Shown one piece after another: positions 16,600-25,505 of a stretch of DNA of 64,000 bases. The position numbers and the translations under genes are program-made. Position 1 is the first letter of the stretch; each line of letters opens with the position of its first letter. Below the pieces are notes generated by a model that saw nothing but the letters and a program-made list of their open reading frames with translations, was not told where the DNA came from and did no database searches. The DNA is from an uncultured Oscillospiraceae bacterium. GTDB taxonomy: Bacteria > Bacillota > Clostridia > Oscillospirales > Oscillospiraceae. The stretch is from the NCBI GenBank assembly GCA_910588135.1, contig CAJUOT010000010.1:1-64000 (forward strand). Direction: 5' to 3'.

Positions 16600-16980
16600 T
16601 TATTGTTCCACTGTTCCATCAAAATTCAGTGTATACGATTGATCTGCCTGCTCTGAGCCTGATACAGTGACCGTCACACAGCCCTCGCCCCAAACAACGT
16701 GAAAATTGTCCTCTCGGGCGGCCGCGCCATCGTCCTGAATTGAAAATGGATACGTTATTAACCGCTTCCTGCCGTGAAACAGGTCGAATCGGCAATGGGT
16801 CGCGCCAAAAGGCCAATCGGGTTCCCCGATCATATAGACAGTCAGGTGATAGCCGCCATCATTCGAAGCGGAAGTCAGGATTTTTGTCTTTGCAAATGAC
16901 GCAAAATAGACGAACACAGACACGGCCAGCACAAACACCACAAAAACTGCCAGCAAAGCCCGGCCTATTTTCTTTGCCAT
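16600..16980 (-). CDS. Membrane-anchored small protein of unknown function
   Basis: The protein has 126 residues with one N-terminal hydrophobic helix (about 7-29) that acts as anchor or signal. A roughly 95-residue extracytoplasmic domain is rich in beta-strand patterns (GGYHLTVYMIGEPDWPFG, CRFDLFHGRKRL). Base composition is more balanced than its neighbours. It lies 22 bases downstream of the glnS stop on the same strand if read leftwards, after glnS, so it may share that transcript. No family is recognised. Confidence 0.6.
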   Translation of the reverse strand: MAKKIGRALLAVFVVFVLAVSVFVYFASFAKTKILTSASNDGGYHLTVYMIGEPDWPFGATHCRFDLFHGRKRLITYPFSIQDDGAAAREDNFHVVWGEGCVTVTVSGSEQADQSYTLNFDGTVEQ

Positions 16981-17002
16981 TCTTCGATCCTTTTTCAGTC
17001 CG

Positions 17003-18688
17003 TCACGGCTTGTAGCTGTCCTTCAAACTCACCGAGCGGTTGAACACCAGATGCCCCGGCCTGGAATCCTTGGAATCCACGCAGAAATACCCCTGCCGCA
17101 AAAACTGGAAATGGTCGGACGGCCGGGCATCCGCCAGCCCCGCCTCCACCTTGCAGCCCGTGAGCACCTCCAGGGAATTGGGGTTCAGGCACGCAAGAAA
17201 ATCCTTCCCCGCCGCGTCCGGGTCGGGGTCGGAGAACAGGTTGTCGTACAGCCGCACCTCGGCGTCCACGGCGGTGGCGGCGTCCACCCAGTGGATGGTG
17301 GCCCCCTTCACCTTGCGCCCGTCGGCGGGGTTGCCGCCCCGGCTGTCCGGGTCGTACTCGGCGGCGATCTCGGTGACGTTCCCGTTTTCGTCGGTCTCGT
17401 AGCCCACGCACTTGATGAGATAGGCCCCCTTCAGCCGGCACTCCGGGCCGTTGGGGTAGAGCCGCTTGTACTTGGGCACCGGCTCGGGGAGGAAGTCCTC
17501 CCCCTCGATCCACAGCTCCCGGGAGAAGGTGACGGTGTGCGTCCCCTCCTCGGGCCGCAGGGGGTTGTTCTCCACCTCAAAGGTCTCGGACTGCCCCGCC
17601 GGGTAATTGGTGATGACCAGCTTGACCGGGCGCAGCACCGCCATCACCCGCTGGGCGGTCTCGTTCAGATCCTCCCGCAGGCAGTATTCCAGGAAAGCGT
17701 ACTCGATGGTGTTCACCGACTTGGTCACCCCCACCCGGTCGCAGAAATTGCGGATGGCCCGGGGGGTGTAGCCCCGGCGGCGCAGACCGCACAGGGTGGG
17801 CATACGGGGGTCGTCCCAGCCGGACACCCGGCCCTCCTCCACCAGCTGGCGCAGCTTCCGCTTGGACATGACGGTGTGGTCGATGCCCAGGCGGGAGAAT
17901 TCGATCTGCCGGGGCTTGTGATAGGGAATGGAGACATGCTCCGCGACCCAGTCGTACAACGGCCGGTGATCCTCGAACTCCAGGGAGCACAGGGAATGGG
18001 TGATCCCCTCCAGGGCGTCCTCAATGGGGTGGGCGAAATCATACATGGGGTAGATGCACCATTTGTCCCCCTGGCGGTGATGGTGGGCGTGGTTGATCCG
18101 GTAGATCACCGGGTCGCGCATATTGAAGTTCCCGCTGGCCAGGTCGATCTTGGCCCGGAGGGTGTACTGGCCGTTCTCGAACTCCCCGTTTTTCATCCGC
18201 TCAAAGAGGTCCAGGGACTCCTCCACGGGCCGGTCCCGCCAGGGGGAGGTGGCGGGCACGCCGATGGTGCCCCGGTGCTCCTTGAACTCCTCGGGGGACA
18301 GCTGGCACACGTAGGCCAATCCCTTCTTAATCAGCTCCACCGCGTACTCGTACATCTGGGGAAAGTAGTCGGAGGCGTAGAAGAACCGATCCCCCCAGTC
18401 GAAGCCCAGCCAGTGGATGTCCTCCTGGATGGCCTCCACGTACTCCACGTCCTCCTTGGAGGGGTTGGTGTCGTCCATGCGGAGATTGCACATACCGCCG
18501 TACTTCTCCGCGGTGCCGAAGTCGATGGTCAGGGCCTTGCAGTGGCCGATGTGCAGGTAACCGTTGGGCTCGGGGGGGAAGCGGGTGTGGACAGCCATGC
18601 CCTGGTACTGCCCGCCCTGAGCGATGTCCTCGTCGATAAAGTCGTGGATAAAGTTCTGGCTCATGGAAACGTTCAGCTCTTCTGCCAT
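17003..18688 (-). CDS. glnS: Glutamine--tRNA ligase
   Basis: This class I synthetase charges tRNA-Gln directly. The protein has 561 residues from ATG 18688, which sits eight bases from GAGGAG; GTG 18697 is too close to that site. HIGH is at 46-49 in PPEPNGYLHIGHC, and the KMSKS loop has the form VMSKRKL at about residue 272. The anticodon-binding beta-barrel fills the C-terminal half. Many Firmicutes lack GlnRS and use GatCAB transamidation, so the direct route is a feature of this lineage rather than of the phylum. Confidence 0.96.
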   Translation of the reverse strand: MAEELNVSMSQNFIHDFIDEDIAQGGQYQGMAVHTRFPPEPNGYLHIGHCKALTIDFGTAEKYGGMCNLRMDDTNPSKEDVEYVEAIQEDIHWLGFDWGDRFFYASDYFPQMYEYAVELIKKGLAYVCQLSPEEFKEHRGTIGVPATSPWRDRPVEESLDLFERMKNGEFENGQYTLRAKIDLASGNFNMRDPVIYRINHAHHHRQGDKWCIYPMYDFAHPIEDALEGITHSLCSLEFEDHRPLYDWVAEHVSIPYHKPRQIEFSRLGIDHTVMSKRKLRQLVEEGRVSGWDDPRMPTLCGLRRRGYTPRAIRNFCDRVGVTKSVNTIEYAFLEYCLREDLNETAQRVMAVLRPVKLVITNYPAGQSETFEVENNPLRPEEGTHTVTFSRELWIEGEDFLPEPVPKYKRLYPNGPECRLKGAYLIKCVGYETDENGNVTEIAAEYDPDSRGGNPADGRKVKGATIHWVDAATAVDAEVRLYDNLFSDPDPDAAGKDFLACLNPNSLEVLTGCKVEAGLADARPSDHFQFLRQGYFCVDSKDSRPGHLVFNRSVSLKDSYKP

Positions 18689-18714
18689 GCCTGTCACTCC
18701 TCGGTAAAATTAGA

Positions 18715-18752
18715 ATTGGGTCCCGGGCGCAGGCCCGGAACCCAATTATTAT
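18715..18752 (-). terminator. Hairpin between the lipoprotein gene and glnS
   Basis: A stem of about 15 bp (AATTGGGTTCCGGGC arm) with a short loop ends the upstream minus-strand gene. The following bases TCTAATTTTA are only moderately T-rich. Confidence 0.65.
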
Positions 18753-18777
18753 ATACGCTTCCGCGGGGAAAAGCAAG

Positions 18778-19956
18778 CTATTCTTCCGGCTGCGGGGGTT
18801 CTGACAGCTCCGCGCTGTTTATAGCGGACCGCGCGCTTCCGGCGTAATCCTCGCACGCCGGATGGAGCGCCTCCGGCCATTCATAACCCATCTCGGTCAA
18901 CTCCTGGTCGGTGTAAAGCGGGAGGGAGGGGGCCGTTTCCTCCGGTTCTGTCCCGTCCTCCGTGCGATATAGGCTCTGGGGCAGCAGGTGGCGGTAGCCC
19001 TCCGGCGTGCTCACAATGAGCCAGTCGCCGGCCACATACTCCACTTCGATCCCGCACTGCTGGCACAGGTACTCCATGGCCAGCAGCGCGCCCCGCGCCT
19101 CCACCGGCTCCCCCGTCAGGGCGGCCAGCGCGTCATTGCTGCCATATGGGTCAATCCCGCCGTGGGCGCCGCGGACGATGGCGGCCAGCTCCTCCACCGT
19201 ATAGGCATCCCCCGCCGGGGGGGCCGCCTCCAGGGCCGCGGCGGCGGCGGTCTCCAGCTCCAGGGCGTACTGGCTCTCGTCTTCCGCCCTCTCCGCGATA
19301 TGCTGAGGCAGCTTTATCTCAATAATGCGCCGTGTCCCCGTCTCCGGGTAGAGGGAAATCGACATCGGCCAGTAGTTCCAATCGTGGTGGGCGGCAAGCT
19401 CCGGGGCGTTCATGCAGGCCAGATACAAAAGCTGTCTTACCAGCTCCTGGTCGCCGGAAAAATAGCACGCCAGGAACGTGGCGCGGTCCTGCTGGCCGTC
19501 CACCATCCGGGCCAGCTCCTGCCGCACGCCGGAAAGGCCCGTGACCTCCGGGATGTTCTCCACCTCCAGGGTGGTGCGGGAGTAGGCGATGCGCAGCTCC
19601 ACCTCGTAATACGTCAGCACCCGGGTGGCCTCATAGGCCAGGGTGCGCACCGAAAAGGCCCCCCGCGCGTCCTCGTACATCACCTCGTCCCTGGCATTGG
19701 CCAGATCGGCCTCCACGTCCCCGGTGTAATTGTAGAGCCGGATGGTGCCCCCCATGCGGTGGCTGTTGACAAAATACAGCATGGCGTTCACCAGTCCCTG
19801 GTAGGTCTCCGTCCGGACGATGGACTCGTCCTCGGTGACGGCGTAATCCACGTGGGTGGTGATGGTCTCGTGGCCCCGCTCCAGCATGGCGGCGCAGCCG
19901 GTGAGGGGCAGCAGGGCCAGGCACAGGGCCAGGGACAGAGTGCGTTTTTTCATCAT
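18778..19956 (-). CDS. Lipoprotein with possible degenerate transglutaminase-like C-terminal region
   Basis: The protein has 392 residues with a lipoprotein signal peptide; the lipobox LTGC places the acylated cysteine at 21. GGGAGG precedes the start. The N-terminal half (30-250) is a soluble domain of unknown type. The region around residues 300-350 (ARGALLAMEYLCQQCGIEVEYVAGDWLIV and following) has the spacing of a transglutaminase core. The usual catalytic Cys-His-Asp cannot be placed with confidence, so enzymatic activity is doubtful. It is an outer-face envelope protein; its role is unknown. A repeat element lies directly upstream. Confidence 0.6.
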   Translation of the reverse strand: MMKKRTLSLALCLALLPLTGCAAMLERGHETITTHVDYAVTEDESIVRTETYQGLVNAMLYFVNSHRMGGTIRLYNYTGDVEADLANARDEVMYEDARGAFSVRTLAYEATRVLTYYEVELRIAYSRTTLEVENIPEVTGLSGVRQELARMVDGQQDRATFLACYFSGDQELVRQLLYLACMNAPELAAHHDWNYWPMSISLYPETGTRRIIEIKLPQHIAERAEDESQYALELETAAAAALEAAPPAGDAYTVEELAAIVRGAHGGIDPYGSNDALAALTGEPVEARGALLAMEYLCQQCGIEVEYVAGDWLIVSTPEGYRHLLPQSLYRTEDGTEPEETAPSLPLYTDQELTEMGYEWPEALHPACEDYAGSARSAINSAELSEPPQPEE

Positions 19957-19973
19957 AGGCGCCTCCCAGGATC

Positions 19974-20056
19974 TGTAGGGCGCGACGACTCGGCGCGCCG
20001 TTCGCCCCCGTGATGCCCATTGACAGGGCGGCGGGCCGGGGTCGTCCCGCCCTACT
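19974..20056. repeat. Palindromic repeat element, family B copy 2
   Basis: The element of 83 bases has ends TGTAGGGCGCGAC and GTCGTCCCGCCCTAC, matching the ends of 8958-9081 while the interior is shorter and diverged. It lies between the YitT gene and the lipoprotein ribosome site. Confidence 0.75.
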
Positions 20057-20065
20057 CCATGTTCT

Positions 20066-20932
20066 CTATAAATCGTCCTTCTTATAGTCCCGGAACCCCT
20101 CGCCCAGCACCTCGTGGGCGTCGCACACGATGAGGAAGGCGGCAGGGTCGATGTCCTTGACGGCAGCCTTGATGGAGGCGATCTCCCGCTGCTTGAAGGC
20201 GCACATCAGCACGTCCTTGTCCGCCCCGGTGTACGCTCCCTGGCCATGGAGGATGGTCACCCCCCGGTCCATTTTCGTCACCAGCACATCGGATATCTCC
20301 CGGTTTTTGTCGCTGATGATATAGGCCACCTTGGCGTTGTCCATTCCGTAGAGCACCCCGTCCATGACAATGGAGGTGATATACAGCGCCACCAGCCCGT
20401 ACATGGCGGCATTCAGCGTGCCGAACGCCGCCGCCACCGACAGGATCACCGCCAGGTCAATGCCCATCAGCAGCTTCCCCATGGGCAGCCACGCCAGCTT
20501 CAGCTTGAGAAGCCTTGCCAGCAGGTCGGTGCCCCCGGTGGTGGAGCCCTGCTGAAAGATGAGCCCCAGGGACAGCCCCATCAGCAGCCCGCCGAAAATG
20601 CACGCCAGCATGGGGTCCATGGGCTGCCAGCTGCGCAGGGGGGTGAGCACGTCAATGAACACCGACGAGATGAACATGGCGTACAGCGACGACACCAGCA
20701 GCCGGCCGCCGATGAGCTTCCATCCCAGGGCAAACAGGGGGATGTTCAGCACGATCACCGTGACGCCCACCGGGGCCTTGGGAATAAAGAAGTTGATAAT
20801 CTGCGCCAGGCCGGTGACGCCGCCAAAGGCGATTCCGTTGGGGGCATAGCACCACACGAAGCCCAGCGCATAGCAGGCGGAGCCCAGGGTAATCACCAGA
20901 AAGGGGATCAGGTTCTTTTTCAGCATTGCCAT
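20066..20932 (-). CDS. YitT family membrane protein
   Basis: The protein has 288 residues with five to six transmembrane segments in the first 200 residues. A cytoplasmic C-terminal DUF2179 domain follows (about 205-285: KVAYIISDKNREISDVL, GVTILHGQGAYTG). The GGVTGLAQI and QQGSTTGGTDLLARLL motifs are typical of YitT proteins. They are probable transporters of unknown substrate, with the C-terminal domain resembling PII/ACT-like regulatory folds. The gene stands alone between a repeat element and a terminator. Confidence 0.92.
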   Translation of the reverse strand: MAMLKKNLIPFLVITLGSACYALGFVWCYAPNGIAFGGVTGLAQIINFFIPKAPVGVTVIVLNIPLFALGWKLIGGRLLVSSLYAMFISSVFIDVLTPLRSWQPMDPMLACIFGGLLMGLSLGLIFQQGSTTGGTDLLARLLKLKLAWLPMGKLLMGIDLAVILSVAAAFGTLNAAMYGLVALYITSIVMDGVLYGMDNAKVAYIISDKNREISDVLVTKMDRGVTILHGQGAYTGADKDVLMCAFKQREIASIKAAVKDIDPAAFLIVCDAHEVLGEGFRDYKKDDL

Positions 20933-21021
20933 AGGACGGCCTTCTTTCTCAACTGCGCTGTCTCGCCGCGCTGCCGCTCACAGACAGCGCGTCAATAGAA
21001 AATAGCTTAAAGTTTCTTTTT

Positions 21022-21055
21022 GCCCGGCTTTTTCTTTTCAAAGAAAAAGCTGGCC
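21022..21055 (-). terminator. Terminator after the topoisomerase A subunit gene
   Basis: A stem of GCTTTTTCTTT and its complement with extra GC pairs at the base lies 13-46 bases past the stop on the minus strand, followed by an A/T-rich tract. Confidence 0.75.
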
Positions 21056-21067
21056 GCCGGAGGCACA

Positions 21068-23317
21068 TTACAAAATACTCATCTGTTCCTCCCCGCGGTC
21101 CTCCTCGCGCAGGAGCGCCCCGGCGGCGGGCAGGGAGCGGGCCCGGTAGCGGGCGGCGTTGACAATGTGGGTGGCCGACAGGGGCCTCGCCCACTCCAGC
21201 TTATGCTTTGCCTTCACCGCCATGACCCCCACGCCCTGGGTATTCCGCGTGGTCTTGGGGGTGAGGGAGGCGGTGTGGAACACCACGCACCGCCCGTCGC
21301 TGGCTCCCACCGCCATCTCCTGGTCCTCCGTGAGCAGGCAGGCGGACACCAGGGGGAACTTGCCGCAGTACGCCCCGGTCAGCTTGCGCCGCCGGGTCTG
21401 GGTCTGGTAGGCGGACAGCTCCACCCGGGCGGCCTTGCCGTTGTCGAAGAAGAACAGCAGGTGGGCGGAATAGTCCCCCGGGGCGCAGGCCCAGACGAAC
21501 CGCTCGTCCGCGTCCATCCCCAGCCTGGTGGGCAGGTAGTCCCCCAGCACACTGGCCTTGGTGTCGTCGAAATCGGCCAGCCGGGTCTTGTAGCACTGCT
21601 GCTTGTCGGTGAACACCAGCAGCTCGTCCGCGTTGTTCCCCTCCCACTGGAGGTACGGCCCGTCCCCCTCCTTGTACTTCTGCTCACCGCTCATGCGCAG
21701 GGACTGGGGGGTGATCTTCTTGAAATACCCCCCCCGGGAGAGGAACACATTCACCGGATAGGCGGGGACCTCCTCGGCGGCGGCCTGCACCTCCGCCTCC
21801 TGCTGGTACTCATAGACGATCTCGGTGCGCCGGGGGACGGCATACTTCTTTTTCACGTTCTCCAGCTCGCCGGTGATGATCTTCCTGATCCGGGCGGGGG
21901 AGCCGATGATATCCCTCAGGTCGGCGATCTCCTCCTCCAGGGCGGCGGTCTCCTCCACCCGCTTGAGGATATACTCCTTGTTGATGTTGCGCAGGCGGAT
22001 ATCCGCCACATACTCCGCCTGCACCTGGTCGATGCCGAAGCCGATGATGAGGTTTGGCACCACCTCGGCCTCCTCCTCCGTCTCCCGGATGATGCGGATG
22101 GCCTTGTCGATGTCCAGCAGGATGCGCCCCAGGCCCTTGAGCAGGTGGAGCTTCTCCTCTTTCTTCTTGCAGACGTGGTAAGTGCGCCGGCGCACCCCGT
22201 CCGCCCGCCACGCGGTCCACTCCTCCAGAATCTCGCCCACCCCCATCACCCGGGGCATCCCGGCGATGAGGATATTGAAATTGCACGAAAAGGTGTCCTG
22301 AAGGGGGGTGAGCTGGAACAGGCGGGCCATCAGCTTGTCCGGGTCCGTACCCCGTTTCAGGTCGATGGCCAGCTTCAGGCCGTTCAGGTCGGTCTCATCC
22401 CGCATATCGGAGATCTCCTTGACCTTCCCCGCCTTCACCAGCTCCGCCACCTTGTCCAGAATGGCCTCCACGGTGGTGGAATAGGGGATCTCGTAAATCT
22501 CGACCACGTTGTCCTCTTTGATGTGGCGCCATCTGGCCCGCAGGCGCACCGGCCCCCGGCCGGTGCGGTAGATCTCCGCCAGCGCCGCCCCGTCGTACAG
22601 CAGCTGCCCTCCGGTGGAAAAATCCGGGGCCTTCAAAACGCCCAGCAGGTCCACCCCGGGGTCCTTGAGATAGGCGATGGCGGCGTCGCACACCTCGCCC
22701 AGATTAAACCCGCACAGGTTGGAGGCCATGCCCACGGCGATGCCCTGGTTGGCGCTCACCAGCACGTTGGGGAAGGTGGTGGGCAGCAGGGTGGGCTCGG
22801 TGAGCTTGCCGTCGTAGTTGGGCACAAAGTCCACCGCGTCCTGGTCGATGTCCCGGAACAGCTCCTGGCAGATGGGGTCCAGCCGCACCTCGGTGTACCG
22901 GGAGGCCGCCCAGGCCATGTCCCGGGAGTACACCTTGCCAAAGTTACCCTTGGAGTCCACCAGGGGGTGCAAAAGGGCCCCGTATCCCCGGGAGAGGCGC
23001 ACCAGGGTGTCGTAGATGGCCGCGTCGCCGTGGGGATTCAATTTCATGGTGGCCCCCACCACGTTGGCCGACTTGGTGCGCGCCCCGCCCAGCAGCTTCA
23101 TCTGGTACATGGTGTACAGCAGCTTGCGGTGGGAGGGCTTGAAGCCGTCGATCTCCGGGATGGCCCGGGAGACGATGACGGACATGGCATAGGGCATATA
23201 GTTGAGCTCCAGCGTCTGGGTGATGGGCTGCTCCAGCACCTGGGCCCGCAGGCCCATGACGTTGGGGTTGGTCACTTTTTTGGCGCCCTTCTGCTCGGGG
23301 GCCTTCTTCTTAGCCAA
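21068..23317 (-). CDS. Type IIA DNA topoisomerase, subunit A (divergent gyrA/parC type)
   Basis: This breakage-reunion subunit cuts and rejoins DNA through a tyrosyl phosphodiester. The protein has 749 residues. The catalytic pair is R140-Y141 in AASRYTEVRL, and the winged-helix entry is SHRKLLYTMYQM (R64). A coiled coil lies around 400-480 and a short C-terminal beta-pinwheel after about 500, reduced compared with GyrA (about 820-880). It is likely a second topoisomerase beside the housekeeping gyrase. Its natural partner is the B subunit at 25506-27494, from which it is separated by one unrelated gene. Confidence 0.88.
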   Translation of the reverse strand: MAKKKAPEQKGAKKVTNPNVMGLRAQVLEQPITQTLELNYMPYAMSVIVSRAIPEIDGFKPSHRKLLYTMYQMKLLGGARTKSANVVGATMKLNPHGDAAIYDTLVRLSRGYGALLHPLVDSKGNFGKVYSRDMAWAASRYTEVRLDPICQELFRDIDQDAVDFVPNYDGKLTEPTLLPTTFPNVLVSANQGIAVGMASNLCGFNLGEVCDAAIAYLKDPGVDLLGVLKAPDFSTGGQLLYDGAALAEIYRTGRGPVRLRARWRHIKEDNVVEIYEIPYSTTVEAILDKVAELVKAGKVKEISDMRDETDLNGLKLAIDLKRGTDPDKLMARLFQLTPLQDTFSCNFNILIAGMPRVMGVGEILEEWTAWRADGVRRRTYHVCKKKEEKLHLLKGLGRILLDIDKAIRIIRETEEEAEVVPNLIIGFGIDQVQAEYVADIRLRNINKEYILKRVEETAALEEEIADLRDIIGSPARIRKIITGELENVKKKYAVPRRTEIVYEYQQEAEVQAAAEEVPAYPVNVFLSRGGYFKKITPQSLRMSGEQKYKEGDGPYLQWEGNNADELLVFTDKQQCYKTRLADFDDTKASVLGDYLPTRLGMDADERFVWACAPGDYSAHLLFFFDNGKAARVELSAYQTQTRRRKLTGAYCGKFPLVSACLLTEDQEMAVGASDGRCVVFHTASLTPKTTRNTQGVGVMAVKAKHKLEWARPLSATHIVNAARYRARSLPAAGALLREEDRGEEQMSIL

Positions 23318-23355
23318 ATGGATCAGTCCTTACTCAAAAATAGCAAATCTGGCTG

Positions 23356-23386
23356 GCATGGCGTTCCCCTGCGGGGAACGCCATGC
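23356..23386 (-). terminator. Terminator-like hairpin between the stalk-protein gene and the topoisomerase A gene
   Basis: A perfect 14-bp stem (GCATGGCGTTCCCC arm) with a three-base loop lies 24 bases past the stop. The T run is weak. Confidence 0.65.
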
Positions 23387-23409
23387 ACCGCCTTCTTGCG
23401 CCGCGGCCG

Positions 23410-25290
23410 TTATTCCTCGCCGCTGAATTCTCCGTACCCGTTCAGCAGCTCCGGCGCGTCCACCACTGTGGCCCCCTCGGGGGGCTCGGTCATGGGCTTG
23501 CCGCTGACGGCGCTCTGGCTGACGGTAAAGGTCAGCGCTGCCTCGCCCCGGTTGGCGATGTGGTACTTCACGGTCAGGGAGACCGTCCCGGCGGACTGGG
23601 TGCTGCTTATGGTGATCCGCATCGCGGGCGTACCGTACCAGGCCGCGGTCTCCATCACGCAGTCGGCGGTGACTTCTCCTTTGCTGTCCACCTTCAAGGT
23701 GAGGGAGAACTCCTCCAGCTCGTCCTCAATGCCGCTCATCCCCAGGCTCCCGTACAGCGCGCTCAGCTCCTCCGCGCCAATGGTGAGGGTGGACACGCCG
23801 TGGCCGGTGGTAAACTTTTCGTCCCTGCACAGCTCAGCCAGGGCGCTGGCCGGGGCGCTGGCCGAGGGCCAAACCACGGAATTGACGGGGGCCATGGCGG
23901 CCAGCGCCTGACCCATCGTGGCCTGGCTTTCCCCACCAAAAATGGTCTGGAGTTCACCCTGGTCCATGTCCATGCCGCACCAGATATTTTCCTCGCCGCC
24001 CAGTTCATCCAGGGCGGGGGCGTGAGTCCACAGCAGTCCTTCCCGGGTCATGATAACCTCCGCGTCCTCCAGCGCGTCCAGCACCAGGCGCATCCGCGCC
24101 AGAACCCCCTCGTCCATATCCTCCTCATACTGCCCAATCAGCAGCTCCGCGATGTTGTCGGACATTTTGAGGGAATAAGTTCCGCTGGCGGCCTCGGCAT
24201 TTTTCAGAAGCCTGCTGGTGAAATCAGCCTCGTAGGTCTTGTTGCCATGAAGGGTGTCAAATGCGGTGATGCTGATCTTGCCCTTGGCGTCCGCCTGAAG
24301 GCTCTCCCCCTCCCCCAGCGCGGGGCCCTGGTTTGCCTGGACCCTGTTTATGATGGTGAAGTCCTTGTCAATCTCCGCGGCCAGGGCCTCCCGGTCCAGC
24401 AGCACCACGGTCTGGTACAGCCCGTCCCAGCCCACCTCATAGCCCAGGGTCTCGGCCAGGAAGCGCACGGGGACATAGGTACGCCCGCCCTTTACATAGG
24501 CGGCCACGGGCATGGTCACAAACTGGGTCTTGGGCGGGCTGCCGGGGTACCGGTGCTCTATCTCCACGTCAAAGCCGTTCATCTCGAAGGCCACGGCCAT
24601 GCCGTCAAAGGTGCAGATCACCTTGTTGTTCTTGGCCTCCACTTCGCCGCCCAGGGCCTCCGCCAGAGCGCGGACGGGCGCCATGGTGGTGCCGTCCCGC
24701 ACCTCGGGGGAGGCGTCGGAGAACTGGACATACGTGCCGTTGACCATCACGCCCACCTGTCCGGGCACGCCGCCCAGGGACTCCTTCAAGGCATCGGCGG
24801 CGGTATTCCACGCCTCCTTGCTCATCAGATCCCACGCCTGGGCCCAGACCATTTCATTCAGGAACTCCTCCTCGGTCTGCCCCATGAGCTCCATGTACTC
24901 CTCCGCGGTCCAGGTATCGGCGTACTGTTTCGCGAAGTAGACATAGGCGCTGGCCTTCAGCTGCTCCTCCAGGCCGGGGTGATCGGCCAGATACTGGTCC
25001 ACATCCAGCAGCGCGGATTCAAGATCGGTGAAGTCCAGCTCCCCCAGGCCGGGGAAGGCAGTAAAAATCGCGGTGGGGCCGTCCGCGCCGCCGATGATGC
25101 CCAGGGACTCGCCCAAAATGGCGTTGATGGGTATGGCGTCTCCGGGCTTGTAGACGGGCACAGCCTCGCCGTTCACCGTGTAAATGCCGGAGGGGTCTGA
25201 GGCCGGGCCGTCGGGGCCGTCCGCGAAGGCGGGCGCCGCCAGGGACAGGGCCATGACCATGGCCAGCAGGGTTGCCAACAGTTTCTTCAT
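23410..25290 (-). CDS. Secreted protein with copper amine oxidase N-terminal-type domain
   Basis: The protein has 626 residues from ATG 25290, six bases after AAGGAGGA. It has a signal peptide (1-23, cleavage after AFA). An unusual motif GIIGGADGPTAIF is at about 64-76. A copper amine oxidase N-terminal-like (stalk) domain spans about 180-310, with paired strands MAPVRALAEALG and YVPVRFLAETLG. A C-terminal repetitive lipoprotein-like region follows to 626. Such stalk domains are common in Clostridial surface proteins and do not imply amine oxidase activity. It splits a topoisomerase gene pair and has no evident functional link to it. Confidence 0.8.
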   Translation of the reverse strand: MKKLLATLLAMVMALSLAAPAFADGPDGPASDPSGIYTVNGEAVPVYKPGDAIPINAILGESLGIIGGADGPTAIFTAFPGLGELDFTDLESALLDVDQYLADHPGLEEQLKASAYVYFAKQYADTWTAEEYMELMGQTEEEFLNEMVWAQAWDLMSKEAWNTAADALKESLGGVPGQVGVMVNGTYVQFSDASPEVRDGTTMAPVRALAEALGGEVEAKNNKVICTFDGMAVAFEMNGFDVEIEHRYPGSPPKTQFVTMPVAAYVKGGRTYVPVRFLAETLGYEVGWDGLYQTVVLLDREALAAEIDKDFTIINRVQANQGPALGEGESLQADAKGKISITAFDTLHGNKTYEADFTSRLLKNAEAASGTYSLKMSDNIAELLIGQYEEDMDEGVLARMRLVLDALEDAEVIMTREGLLWTHAPALDELGGEENIWCGMDMDQGELQTIFGGESQATMGQALAAMAPVNSVVWPSASAPASALAELCRDEKFTTGHGVSTLTIGAEELSALYGSLGMSGIEDELEEFSLTLKVDSKGEVTADCVMETAAWYGTPAMRITISSTQSAGTVSLTVKYHIANRGEAALTFTVSQSAVSGKPMTEPPEGATVVDAPELLNGYGEFSGEE

Positions 25291-25363
25291 GATAGGTTCC
25301 TCCTTTTCACGCAAGTACAGGCTGCTTCTATTTTACGCCGCGCTTGCGGCGTGGGAGACGTTT

Positions 25364-25503
25364 AAGCCTTCCCCCTTGAAGGGGGAAGGTGGCATGGCGA
25401 AGCCGTGACGGATGAGGGTGTCTATCAGGAGCATCCCCATCCGCCCCCCTCATCCGCCCCAGTGTGCGCACTGGGGCACCTTCCCCCCTCTGGGGGGAAG
25501 GCT
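25364..25503. repeat. MITE/REPIN-like palindromic element, family A copy 2
   Basis: The element of about 140 bases has terminal CTTCCCCC...GGGGGAAG and CTTCCCCCC...GGGGGGAAG hairpins and the internal motif GGCGAAGCCGTGACGGATGA shared with 8203-8338. Its right end almost touches the topoisomerase B stop codon, and it may serve as that gene's terminator. Confidence 0.8.
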
Positions 25504-25505
25504 GA

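Noticed and set aside
21020..23911. Long open frame (963 codons) on the plus strand
   Set aside because: It is the antisense shadow of the topoisomerase A and stalk-protein genes; the product is rich in Gly, His, Leu and Val without domain motifs, as expected for antisense of GC-rich genes.
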